A stretch of 11,478 bases of DNA from Phycisphaerales bacterium (lineage in GTDB: Bacteria > Planctomycetota > Phycisphaerae > Sedimentisphaerales > Anaerobacaceae): positions 20,375-31,852 of the forward strand of contig DQCG01000067.1 in assembly GCA_003533825.1 (NCBI GenBank), in the 5' to 3' direction. The position numbers and the translations under genes are program-made. Shown here one piece after another: positions 1 to 6,683 of the stretch. The notes below the pieces were generated by a model. It saw only the letters and a list, made by a program, of their open reading frames with translations. It searched no databases and was not told the origin of the DNA. The stretch's first letter is position 1. Each line of letters begins with the position of its first letter.

Positions 1-38
1 ATATTTTCAAGCAGCATCTTTGCTCCCTGTGCTAATCT

Positions 39-1049
39 TTATTTTGCATACACGGTTTTTTTAACTGCTGCAACTATGTCCGGCTCCTGCGGAACCGAGG
101 CCCTTTCAAGATTGACATTGAAAGGTATCGGTGTGTTTCTGCCCGCCAATATCTCTATCGGGGCATCAAGGTAGTCGAATGCCTCAGCTTGTACGATGGA
201 GGCAATGTCCGATGCCACCCCACCCCTTCTAACCGCCTCCTGGACTATTACCAGGTGCTCGGTCTTTTTAACCGACTCCAGGATTAGCTCCGTGTCCAAC
301 GGCACTAATGTCCGAGGGTCGATTACTTCCGCCTGGATCCCATCGCGGGTTAGACTCTCGGCAGCGGCGAGCGTCCGAGAGACCATGCCGGACCAGGCAA
401 TAATTGTCACATCCTGCCCGGGACGCTTGATATCCCCCCTGCCAAGTTCAATCGTGTACTCAGCTTCCGGTACAGGCCCTTTTTCCATATACAGCAGCTT
501 GTGCTCGATGAAAATTACAGGATCATCTTCGCGGATCGCGCTTTTCAAGAGTCCCTTGGCATCACAGGGTGTAGATGGCATGACCAGTTTAAGTCCGGGA
601 ACATGATAGTACCACGCCTCCAGAGACTGTGAGTGCTGTGCCGCCAGACCGTTACCGCTGCCCCCTTGGGTCCGCAGCACAAGCGGGACCTTTACCTTGC
701 CGCCGCTCATAAACCTGTATTTGGCCGCCTGGTTCACTATTTGGTCTATGACAAGCGACGTAAAATCTACAAATAGTATCTCGACGACCGGTCGCATCCC
801 GGTTATCGCGGCACCAACACAGGTCCCGGTGAAGCTTGCTTCGGAAATCGGGGCATCAATCACTCGCTTTGGTCCAAATTCATTAAGGAGATCGACAGTA
901 ACCTTATACGACCCGCCGCGCTGACCAATCCCGCCGCCAAGCAGAAACACGGTCTGGTCACGGAGCATTTCCTCCCGAAGCGCCTCGTTCAGGGCCTCGC
1001 GATACATTATCTGCCTTTCAGTGCATTCTGTGCCGGTATCAGTGCTCAA
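39..1049 (-). CDS. TPP-dependent 2-oxoacid/acetoin-type dehydrogenase E1, beta subunit
   Basis: 336 aa, normal length for an E1 beta chain. With the alpha chain it would form an alpha2beta2 enzyme that decarboxylates a 2-oxoacid, or cleaves acetoin, on thiamine diphosphate and passes the acyl group to a lipoyl carrier. Visible family features are DAPISEASFTG at residues 65-75, where E70 matches the catalytic Glu that activates the cofactor; the H139 region (AAQHSQSLEAW); the PGLKLVMPSTPCDAKGLL stretch from 151; and DPRTLVPLD at 244-252 in the C-terminal transketolase-like domain. The start is TTG at 1049, chosen because it overlaps the alpha stop as TTGA and has a strong Shine-Dalgarno sequence upstream. 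An in-frame ATG at 1007 (residue 15) would lose only a variable leader. The substrate cannot be read from the sequence. No E2 or E3 follows in the 38 bp before the window edge. Confidence 0.93.
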   Translation of the reverse strand: MSTDTGTECTERQIMYREALNEALREEMLRDQTVFLLGGGIGQRGGSYKVTVDLLNEFGPKRVIDAPISEASFTGTCVGAAITGMRPVVEILFVDFTSLVIDQIVNQAAKYRFMSGGKVKVPLVLRTQGGSGNGLAAQHSQSLEAWYYHVPGLKLVMPSTPCDAKGLLKSAIREDDPVIFIEHKLLYMEKGPVPEAEYTIELGRGDIKRPGQDVTIIAWSGMVSRTLAAAESLTRDGIQAEVIDPRTLVPLDTELILESVKKTEHLVIVQEAVRRGGVASDIASIVQAEAFDYLDAPIEILAGRNTPIPFNVNLERASVPQEPDIVAAVKKTVYAK

Positions 1050-2011
1050 TTTTGTTTCACCTCCTCGAGAAAGCTGTCAACAGAGGGTTGCGGGCTATTC
1101 CTGGCAAATTCGATGGCCTCGGACATCGCCTGGTTGGCTCCATTCTCTATCTCAGCGATATCTTGTTCAGTGCAATCGCTTCGGCTCATCAGGTGTTCTC
1201 TGGCAATCGTTACGGGATCGTGGGTTTTATAGTATTCGAGCTTGTCCTTCGGCATGTAAAGACCGGGGTCGTTGACGTGATGCCCGCCGTGCCGGTAAGT
1301 CTTGGCCTCGATCAGCACAGGGCCGTTGCCGTCACAGCAGGTCCGGACTGCTTTCTGTGTCTCTTCGAAGACCGCCAACACATCGTTGCCGTCAATCATC
1401 GACGCTTCAACTCCGTATCCTTCCGCCCGCCTGTGGAGATCCGGAATTCGGCTCATCTCTTCTATGGGGCTGGAGACCGCGTACTGATTGTTTTCGAGAA
1501 CAAAGATAACCGGCAGGTCCCAGATCGCGGCCAGATTCAACGACTCGGCGAAGACGCCGTTGTTTGATGCCCCGTCTGAAAAGAAGAGTGCCACGACCTG
1601 ATTGCTGCCCCGTATACTAATCCCTAAGCCGGCTCCTACTCCTATCGGGATCCCGCCACCCACTATCCCATTGGCGCCGATATTGCCGGTCTCCGGGTCG
1701 GCAATGTGCATCGAGCCTCCCCTGCCCCGGCAATAGCCGGTTTCCCTGCCAAGGACCTCGGCCACCATCTTCTTCAACTGCCCACCCCTTGCGATGCAGT
1801 GCCCGTGGCCCCGGTGGGTGCTGACAATGTAATCGTCTTTGCGAAGAGCGGCACAAACACCCGTCGCTATCGCCTCCTCGCCAAGGTAGGGATGGAAGTA
1901 GCCAATGATCAGCCCCTGCCGATAAAGCTTAATGCACTGGGTCTCAAAAATCCGAATGGTGTAAATCGTACGATAAAGCTGTTCAAGAAATTCTCGCGAA
2001 TACATCATCAT
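1046..2011 (-). CDS. TPP-dependent 2-oxoacid/acetoin-type dehydrogenase E1, alpha subunit
   Basis: 321 aa, a full-length Dehydrogenase_E1 (PF00676-type) protein and partner of the overlapping beta gene. Family motifs are HRGHGH at 66-71, RGRGGSMH at 95-102, and the thiamine-diphosphate/Mg signature starting at S145-D146-G147 and ending at E173-N174-N175. The usual first Gly of the GDG motif is Ser here, and the following ANEG/ANQG is SNNG; the metal-binding Asp and the closing Asn pair are kept. YRHGGHHVNDP at 239-249 matches the conserved active-site loop (YR-x-x-GH-x-x-DP). The length and GYFHPYLGEEA at 37-47 resemble acetoin dehydrogenase-like E1 chains more than long pyruvate E1 proteins, but the substrate is not proven. 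Three consecutive ATG codons (2011-2003) allow a one- or two-residue uncertainty in the start; a GAAAG element precedes them. The upstream regulator gene ends 36 bp away, so all three are probably cotranscribed. Confidence 0.92.
   Translation of the reverse strand: MMMYSREFLEQLYRTIYTIRIFETQCIKLYRQGLIIGYFHPYLGEEAIATGVCAALRKDDYIVSTHRGHGHCIARGGQLKKMVAEVLGRETGYCRGRGGSMHIADPETGNIGANGIVGGGIPIGVGAGLGISIRGSNQVVALFFSDGASNNGVFAESLNLAAIWDLPVIFVLENNQYAVSSPIEEMSRIPDLHRRAEGYGVEASMIDGNDVLAVFEETQKAVRTCCDGNGPVLIEAKTYRHGGHHVNDPGLYMPKDKLEYYKTHDPVTIAREHLMSRSDCTEQDIAEIENGANQAMSEAIEFARNSPQPSVDSFLEEVKQN
1057..1066 (-). promoter_or_regulatory. Strong ribosome binding site that sets the TTG start of E1 beta
   Basis: The minus strand reads GAGGAGGTGA here, close to a full complement of the 16S 3' end. 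GGAGG sits about 10 nt before the TTG at 1049. It lies inside the last codons of the alpha gene, so beta translation is probably coupled to alpha. This keeps subunit ratios close and supports TTG over the downstream ATG at 1007. Confidence 0.75.
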
Positions 2012-2047
2012 CTTTCATTATCTATACAAATCATTGGCGTCGTCAAG

Positions 2048-2773
2048 CTACGGTTTTGCACATACGGAAAAGCGATACTTGTCTCCTCTATAAATCGAAT
2101 CTTCCATCTCGAGAATCATTTCTTTACCGCAGAATGTCACGCCCTCAACCCTGAAGGCGGGAATCGGTTCGCGCACGTCGAAGAAACGTTGCGTGCCGGC
2201 GTCTATCATTACAGTGCTCAGTATCTGCTGGATCTCAACCAGGGACAGACCATAGTGCTCTTGATATATCTCGTAAAGCGAACCTGTGAAATCCTGGCTG
2301 GCAATCTCCGGGCAGAATTCCATGGAAATATATCTAACCTCAAGCATCATGGGTGTATCATCCGCAAACCGGAGGCGGTGGATTTTATACACCGGCCCCC
2401 GCATGAAGTAACGCCGGCCATTGATCGAGCCCGAATATCCTTTCGTGACCTTTCGGGCGTCCAGTATTTTCGTGGAGGGGCTGTAGCCCGCCTCGATCAT
2501 ATTTCTGGTGAAGCCAAGTATCCGGGTCGCCGAGCGTTGAACATTCCTCTGGCAAACAAAGGTGCCCTTGCCTTTGATTCGTGTCCCCCAGCCGGCCCTC
2601 TCGATCTCCTGCAGGCTCCGCCGGGCTGTTGTGTTGCTTACTCCGTACTTCCTTATGATTTCATTCTCTGAGGAGATTTGCATGCCCGGCTTGAGCCGGC
2701 CCGAACGGATTGCCGCGATGATTTGCTGGCTTATTTGATAATACTTTGGGACACTCGTAGCGTCTGAAATCAT
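2048..2773 (-). CDS. GntR-family transcriptional regulator with UTRA effector domain (HutC/FadR-type)
   Basis: 241 aa, typical for the HutC subfamily. An N-terminal winged helix-turn-helix spans about residues 8-75: YYQISQQIIAAIRSGRLKPG, then SENEIIRKYGVSNTTARRSL, then a wing ending KGKGTFV. The UTRA ligand-binding domain covers about 85-238 and usually binds a small sugar, sugar phosphate or amino-acid-derived effector. The ATG at 2773 has GGGTGA just upstream. The gene opens the unit that continues into the E1 alpha and beta genes and lies downstream of the permease gene across a 182-bp AT-rich gap. Position suggests it controls its own unit and perhaps the cupin-kinase-permease unit. The direct repeats at 2788-2805 and 2890-2907 are candidate operators. 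The effector is unknown. Confidence 0.92.
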   Translation of the reverse strand: MISDATSVPKYYQISQQIIAAIRSGRLKPGMQISSENEIIRKYGVSNTTARRSLQEIERAGWGTRIKGKGTFVCQRNVQRSATRILGFTRNMIEAGYSPSTKILDARKVTKGYSGSINGRRYFMRGPVYKIHRLRFADDTPMMLEVRYISMEFCPEIASQDFTGSLYEIYQEHYGLSLVEIQQILSTVMIDAGTQRFFDVREPIPAFRVEGVTFCGKEMILEMEDSIYRGDKYRFSVCAKP

Positions 2774-2787
2774 AGTTCACCCATAGA

Positions 2788-2805
2788 GTTTACTTAACGC
2801 ACTAA
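2788..2805 (-). repeat. 18-bp direct repeat, copy near the GntR gene start (candidate operator)
   Basis: The minus strand reads TTAGTGCGTTAAGTAAAC, 15 bp upstream of the regulator ATG. It matches the copy at 2890-2907 at 15 of 18 positions, with a core of TTAGTGC-N-TTAAGTA. It lies where transcription of the regulator-E1 unit is likely to begin, so bound regulator could block it. The role as an operator is inferred from position only. Confidence 0.5.
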
Positions 2806-2864
2806 CATACTCTCTAACAATCGCAACCAGCAAGATTATTTTACAAATATATTCAGAAAAATAC

Positions 2865-2882
2865 ATTTTTTTGCAAAAAAAT
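2865..2882. repeat. Perfect 18-bp A/T-tract palindrome between the two direct repeats
   Basis: The sequence is A, seven T, GC, seven A, T, and is its own reverse complement. It lies in the 182-bp gap between the permease stop and the regulator start, flanked on each side by a copy of the 18-bp direct repeat. Long A and T tracts would bend DNA and may form part of an upstream promoter element. As RNA it would make only a weak all-A:U hairpin, so it is not a convincing terminator. In the minus direction TTGCAA (2874-2869), then 17 nt, then AATATA is one possible but weak promoter. Confidence 0.4.
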
Positions 2883-2889
2883 TGGGCAG

Positions 2890-2907
2890 CTATACTTAAA
2901 GCACTAA
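2890..2907 (-). repeat. 18-bp direct repeat, copy near the MFS gene end (candidate operator)
   Basis: The minus strand reads TTAGTGCTTTAAGTATAG, the same orientation as the copy at 2788-2805 and 102 bp away. It falls within a possible weak promoter, TTGCGG, 17 nt, TATAGC, in the minus direction. I saw no third copy upstream of the cupin gene or elsewhere in the window. A binding site for the adjacent GntR/UTRA protein is the simplest explanation, but the sequence alone does not show it. Confidence 0.5.
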
Positions 2908-2955
2908 GCTTCCGCAAGATTGGAGTATATACGTCGAGTGAAGGTTGTGCAGAGG

Positions 2956-4137
2956 CTACTGGGCCTTCTTTGGCTTGCCCACGACTCCCATGGCAATCGC
3001 AATTAAAAACAGGACTCCTGCAATCATAGCGGCAATCAGTAGACTTTGCTGCACAGTTTTGCCTTTGCTCAGATATCCCACGACTTTCGGTAAAATCATG
3101 GAACCGAGCAAGCCAATAGAAAAAATGATTCCGAAGACACTCCCATAGACGTTCTGGTCAAATTTATCGAAGGTCACGCCTACGATCGTGGGAAACATCG
3201 GCGCGAATGCCAGGCCGATGACCAGCACAGATAGGATTGCCAGTCCCGGGCTGCCCGCCTTCACCAGCACAATGATCGCCAGTATGGCCAGGATCGACAT
3301 GACGGCAATGATCTTGACGCCCATAGCAGATACGTTCTTCAAAGCCGACGTGGCAAACCGGCCCACGGCCATAGCAAAACCGAATAGCATCAGCACCAGG
3401 CTTGCATTACGAACAGCGTTAGTGCTGCCCGTTGCCTCATATAGTTCCGTCATGAGGGGCTTAGTCCAGTTGTTCATTGTCCACTCCAGACCGATGTAGC
3501 AGGCCAAAGCCGCCGCAGCTACTAAGACCTCGGGCCTGCGCAGGAGATCGAGAGACTTGATCAACCTGAAGCCTGTGGATGCTTGTGGATAACGGCCGAG
3601 CAAGGCGACTATGGCAAAGATGAGGACTCCCACCCCCACAACGGAGACCGACACCGTATAGCTGAGGCCCAGGTCGTTCATAAACGTGCCGATCATCAGG
3701 GGTACCAGGATAAAGCCCAGCCCAACGAATCCACAACCGAAATTGCTGGCCCGCGCCGGATCTTTCCCTTCGAAAAGGACAACTGGAAGCAATGTATTGC
3801 CTACAGTGTTACAGCAAATCGCACCTACACCAAGAAGTAGCGTGGCAAGACGCACAAGGGCATAGGACGTTGAGAATGCAAGCAACAGGATAGCCAAACC
3901 AGCAATGAGGAAGCCGCTGACGGCCAGAGGTTTGTGCCCGAATTTGTCTACCATGAATCCAATGAACAACTGAGCAATCAGACAGCTCAGTGAAAAAAGA
4001 GATATCAGGGTACCGAATTGGTTCTCGTCTATCTGCAGCCGGGCCATCAATTCTACCGAGATGGACCCAAGTATGATAAAGCAGACCGCCAGGGCGAATA
4101 CGGCCATAATCGCGACAATTGCCGTCATGTTTTTCAT
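2956..4137 (-). CDS. MFS transporter, fucose-permease-like (FHS-type) sugar permease
   Basis: 393 aa, the usual size for a 12-helix major facilitator. Hydrophobic segments are evenly spaced from residue 5 to 387, with a longer loop at about 181-203 between the two halves. The MFS motif A is present as GFMVDKFGHKP at 60-70, between helices 2 and 3. YIGLEWTMNNW at 214-224 resembles the conserved Tyr/Glu/Trp stretch of helix 7 in fucose-permease-type carriers, which supports a sugar or polyol substrate taken up with a cation. The ATG at 4137 has AAGGAGAT a few bases upstream. It is the last gene of the cupin-kinase-permease unit, 33 bp after the kinase. The actual substrate is unknown; a non-sugar organic solute is possible. 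Confidence 0.85.
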   Translation of the reverse strand: MKNMTAIVAIMAVFALAVCFIILGSISVELMARLQIDENQFGTLISLFSLSCLIAQLFIGFMVDKFGHKPLAVSGFLIAGLAILLLAFSTSYALVRLATLLLGVGAICCNTVGNTLLPVVLFEGKDPARASNFGCGFVGLGFILVPLMIGTFMNDLGLSYTVSVSVVGVGVLIFAIVALLGRYPQASTGFRLIKSLDLLRRPEVLVAAAALACYIGLEWTMNNWTKPLMTELYEATGSTNAVRNASLVLMLFGFAMAVGRFATSALKNVSAMGVKIIAVMSILAILAIIVLVKAGSPGLAILSVLVIGLAFAPMFPTIVGVTFDKFDQNVYGSVFGIIFSIGLLGSMILPKVVGYLSKGKTVQQSLLIAAMIAGVLFLIAIAMGVVGKPKKAQ

Positions 4138-4170
4138 AAATATCTCCTTGGAATCAGATTTTCCATCGGC

Positions 4171-5157
4171 CTATCGACCATTGTAGGGCTCTACAGATAT
4201 CTTTATTTTGTTCTCTTTTAAAAAACGCTCCACTGTTGCGAAAGACGGCACTCCGTCTGTACATCCAAGAGCCGTAGCTCCAATGGCGCCGACGGCACTT
4301 GCGAATTCGAGCGTGTGGACAGTATCCCAGCCTCGCAGCAAGCCGGCGATAAGACCGGCGGTGAAGCAATCACCGCAACCCGACGGATCAACCAGGGGCA
4401 CCTGGAAAATCCCCATCTTTACGGTACGCTCACCATCGTCTGCGTAGAGACCTTTCCCGCCCCGTGTAATCACAACCACCCGCGCACCCGCCCGACGCAA
4501 GGCCTTCGCCTGGCGAGCCGGTACTGTTTCGCCGGTGAGGATACGGGCTTCGTCTTCATTGGGTACGAATACATCCACATGCTTAAGCAACGCCAGGCAC
4601 CGGCACGGATCCACACCACTGTCCCGGGCAATACAAATGTTGAGCACGACCGTACAATTACGCTGCCGGGCGTGGCACATTAGATCAGCCAGTACATTAT
4701 CATCCCAGGCACCCAACTTCAAATAGCCGCCCACTAACATAACACCATTATGAGGAATCAGCTCTGGTGATACATGTTCACCGCTGAAAGTGGCGGCGAC
4801 ACCCAACGAATGGATGAAACGCCGGTCCTCACCCTCAGCGCGGACAATGAACGTCGACGCCGTCCTGCCTTCCGGTTCCCGTCGCACACCACGCACATCC
4901 AGCCCCTGTGTTTGAATTTGATCCAGGAGCAACCGCCCGAGGGCATCATCTCCAACACTACCGGCCACGGCAACCTGCTCTCCAAGGCGACGCAGAGCAA
5001 CCGCCGTGTTCAGGGCGTTGCCACCGGGGAAGACGGCGATTCTCTCGGTGAGCACCAGCTCACCAGGTTCCGGAAGTCGTGACAGGGGACTGGCGAATAT
5101 ATCGGCTACCATGTCGCCTACGCAGAGAACCTGTTTCGGATTTTGTGACGTATCCAT
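4171..5157 (-). CDS. PfkB/ribokinase-family carbohydrate kinase
   Basis: 328 aa, standard for the family. It would transfer phosphate from ATP to a sugar or sugar acid in the cytoplasm. The first PfkB signature is GGNALNTAVALRRLG at 45-59. NEDE at 200-203 fits the N-x-x-E Mg/phosphate-binding motif, TRGGKG at 231-236 the nucleotide region, and DPSGCGDCF at 257-265 the second signature, with D263 as the likely catalytic base. The common form of the anion-hole loop is GAGD; here the Ala is Cys (G260-C261-G262-D263), a mild variation. The ATG at 5157 has AAGG about 7 nt upstream. It lies between the cupin gene (27 bp) and the permease gene (33 bp), which points to phosphorylation of the imported sugar or its isomer. 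Whether it is a ribokinase, fructokinase or keto-deoxy-sugar kinase cannot be told. Confidence 0.92.
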   Translation of the reverse strand: MDTSQNPKQVLCVGDMVADIFASPLSRLPEPGELVLTERIAVFPGGNALNTAVALRRLGEQVAVAGSVGDDALGRLLLDQIQTQGLDVRGVRREPEGRTASTFIVRAEGEDRRFIHSLGVAATFSGEHVSPELIPHNGVMLVGGYLKLGAWDDNVLADLMCHARQRNCTVVLNICIARDSGVDPCRCLALLKHVDVFVPNEDEARILTGETVPARQAKALRRAGARVVVITRGGKGLYADDGERTVKMGIFQVPLVDPSGCGDCFTAGLIAGLLRGWDTVHTLEFASAVGAIGATALGCTDGVPSFATVERFLKENKIKISVEPYNGR

Positions 5158-5184
5158 GTGTCGCCTTCGCCGGCCGGAATCGAA

Positions 5185-5538
5185 CTAAGTACGGCCGTAC
5201 CTGTCTTCATACCTCACCTTATCTTCATCCTGTACTTCACCGTAAGCCACTTCCATCATGCGGAGGAGTCCGCCGCCGTGGTTGCTGAGGCGGTGTTTTG
5301 TTCGGCGCGGGATGAATATTTCATCACCTGCTCGAACCTGCCGCACCTCATCTGCCACTTGAACCTGACCCCCATCCGTGAGCATGATCCACAATTCATC
5401 GAAATTCCGATGAGATTGCAGGCTTCCGGTCTCTCCGGGTTTCATCTCTACGATCCATACCGTACACGGCTCGTTGCGTGCATACTCCCGGTAGCGTCCC
5501 CAGGGACGTTCTATAATACGTGGGCGATCCATCTTCAT
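5185..5538 (-). CDS. Small cupin, phosphomannose isomerase type II-like (sugar isomerase or sugar-phosphate-binding cupin)
   Basis: 117 aa single-domain cupin that resembles the C-terminal isomerase domain of type II mannose-6-phosphate isomerases: PWGRYREY near 12-20, KPGETGSLQSH to residue 43, ELW at 48-50, GDEIFIPRRTKHRL at 71-84 and a closing YEDRYGR. Likely metal ligands are Q41, H43, E48 and H82, all present. It probably interconverts an aldose and ketose, or their phosphates, ahead of the kinase. The stand-alone form leaves the substrate open, and a non-isomerase cupin is possible. The ATG at 5538 follows AAAGGAG by 5 nt. It is the first gene after the promoter at 5592-5620. Confidence 0.85.
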   Translation of the reverse strand: MKMDRPRIIERPWGRYREYARNEPCTVWIVEMKPGETGSLQSHRNFDELWIMLTDGGQVQVADEVRQVRAGDEIFIPRRTKHRLSNHGGGLLRMMEVAYGEVQDEDKVRYEDRYGRT

Positions 5539-5591
5539 TTCGCTCCTTTGGTCAACTCGACTGATACACTACAGCATTTCAGTAGGAGTAG

Positions 5592-5620
5592 ATTATAGCG
5601 ATATCTGTAATATCTGACAA
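5592..5620 (-). promoter_or_regulatory. Sigma-70-like promoter of the cupin-kinase-permease unit, with an inverted repeat in the spacer
   Basis: On the minus strand TTGTCA (5620-5615), exactly 17 nt, then TATAAT (5597-5592) is a near-consensus promoter. The start of transcription would be around 5585, giving a leader of about 45 nt before the cupin ATG. The spacer contains the inverted repeat GATAT-N5-ATATC (5600-5614), a possible site for a repressor. It begins 21 bp beyond the stop of the prepilin-like gene, so the cupin unit is probably transcribed independently of it. Confidence 0.7.
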
Positions 5621-5640
5621 GAAGAAATAGAGCCGTATAG

Positions 5641-6528
5641 TCACTCAACGCGTTTCTTCGAGATGAAATGCTCTATCAACCAGTGAATATCTTCGTTGTC
5701 CGGCGATGCGAGCGTTATGCCGGAATGAGATGATGGATCCTGGGCGTTCTGCCGGATAAACTCGAGCGTGCGCTTGTCCATCCATTTTCGCCGGTCTGCA
5801 TGGCCGTCGGCAAAGCCAAACGTGCTCGCCTTGAGGTGATAAGAAGCCAAAGGGTCGTAGAAGGTCCAGCTACCCGGATTCGGCAACCTATTCATACCCC
5901 CTGCCATAGGTAGATGCCAACCTCCTTCGTTTTCCCCATATCGGCTTCCGTTGTGTTCCTCTTCGACAAAGACGTAGTACTGCGGCGCGCCTGTAATCTC
6001 AAGCATCTTTCTGAAATAGTGGTATCCACCGCGAGGCGACAGGTCCCCCTCGCGCATCGAGCCAAAGGCATAGGAAATGGAATAGCTTCGGAAACAATCA
6101 CGCGGGGACCGCCTTGTGCTCCTGCGATTGTCACCCGGGCAGTGATAAGCATCCACATCCTTAATGTATTTCCACAGCGATCCCTGTTGTATCCCTCGAA
6201 AGCGGTCTACATCGGTAATCGTGGGCGGAGCAGGGCTGCCTAAATCATTTCCGTTTATGTCTTTTGGCCGATGAACCCACGGGCTCTTGTCCGTTGGAGT
6301 GTCGTAGCAAGCTCCATTGCACATGAGCAGACCGTCATTATCGTCTGAATACATGATCCACCCATACAGTAAATTGCGATGGTTGGATAGACAGCGTGTC
6401 ATAGAGGCTTGTTTCTTAGCCGCGCCGAGCACTGGAATCAGGATGGCCATCAAGATAGCAATCACCGCGATAACCACAAGTAATTCTATCAATGTAAACG
6501 CTTTTGGTACTTTCATAGCAAGCCTCAT
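5641..6528 (-). CDS. Prepilin-type N-terminal cleavage/methylation protein with H-X9-DG motif (type II secretion pseudopilin-like)
   Basis: 295 aa. Residues 10-36 are a class III prepilin signal: A10 followed by FTLIELLVVIAVIAIL, with E15 as the conserved Glu at +5 after the expected peptidase cut. The -1 residue is Ala instead of the commoner Gly. The soluble region has the planctomycete-type H-X9-DG motif (H231 to D241-G242) and a Cys-Pro-x-Asp near 130-133. Such proteins are numerous in Planctomycetota; they are thought to be pseudopilin-like and inner-membrane anchored, but individual roles are mostly unknown. The ATG at 6528 has GAAGGA upstream; a second ATG at 6516, also preceded by GAGG, would remove four residues. 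It is transcribed alone from the promoter at 6598-6626, divergently from the LamG gene, and the two may work together at the cell surface. Confidence 0.88.
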   Translation of the reverse strand: MRLAMKVPKAFTLIELLVVIAVIAILMAILIPVLGAAKKQASMTRCLSNHRNLLYGWIMYSDDNDGLLMCNGACYDTPTDKSPWVHRPKDINGNDLGSPAPPTITDVDRFRGIQQGSLWKYIKDVDAYHCPGDNRRSTRRSPRDCFRSYSISYAFGSMREGDLSPRGGYHYFRKMLEITGAPQYYVFVEEEHNGSRYGENEGGWHLPMAGGMNRLPNPGSWTFYDPLASYHLKASTFGFADGHADRRKWMDKRTLEFIRQNAQDPSSHSGITLASPDNEDIHWLIEHFISKKRVE

Positions 6529-6597
6529 GTTCCTTCGTTTGAATCGATATTCTCCATTAGCGCATTGATTGAAAGCACAACTGCATTTTGTAACCTT

Positions 6598-6626
6598 ATA
6601 TTACCATAAGTTTTTTTGAATTTCAA
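6598..6626 (-). promoter_or_regulatory. Sigma-70-like promoter of the prepilin-like gene
   Basis: On the minus strand TTGAAA (6626-6621), 17 nt, then TAATAT (6603-6598). Transcription would begin near 6591, about 63 nt before the ATG at 6528. The -35 box overlaps short inverted repeats (TTCAA-N5-TTGAA at 6622-6636), and the region is rich in A and T tracts. Confidence 0.55.
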
Positions 6627-6647
6627 CTAATTTGAACTGTTTTTTTC

Positions 6648-6677
6648 TTGACGGAAAGGCGTGCAATCTGATATAAA
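6648..6677 (+). promoter_or_regulatory. Sigma-70-like promoter of the LamG gene
   Basis: TTGACG (6648-6653), 18 nt, then TATAAA (6672-6677), close to consensus. Transcription would begin near 6684 and leave an approximately 240-nt untranslated leader before the ATG at 6924. Its -35 box is 22 bp from that of the divergent prepilin-like gene, so the two could share regulators. Confidence 0.6.
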
Positions 6678-6683
6678 TAAGAA

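Noticed and set aside
39..2011. Split transketolase, such as those of apiose or sulfoquinovose pathways
   Set aside because: The alpha chain has Dehydrogenase_E1 motifs (HRGHGH, RGRGGSMH, ENN) and not transketolase N-terminal motifs, so the pair belongs to the 2-oxoacid/acetoin dehydrogenase type.
1706..2671. Long plus-strand open frame (321 codons) opposite the E1 alpha and GntR genes
   Set aside because: It crosses two well-supported minus-strand genes and the gap between them, and its translation shows no family motif. It is an antisense shadow.
2865..2907. Intrinsic terminator for the permease gene
   Set aside because: The stem near 2890-2910 is imperfect and separated from the T-run, and the A/T palindrome would form only A:U pairs, so no credible GC-rich hairpin with a T-tract is present.
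5158..5598. Plus-strand open frame of 146 codons opposite the cupin gene
   Set aside because: The minus-strand cupin has intact ligands and a good ribosome binding site; the plus frame has no recognisable domain.
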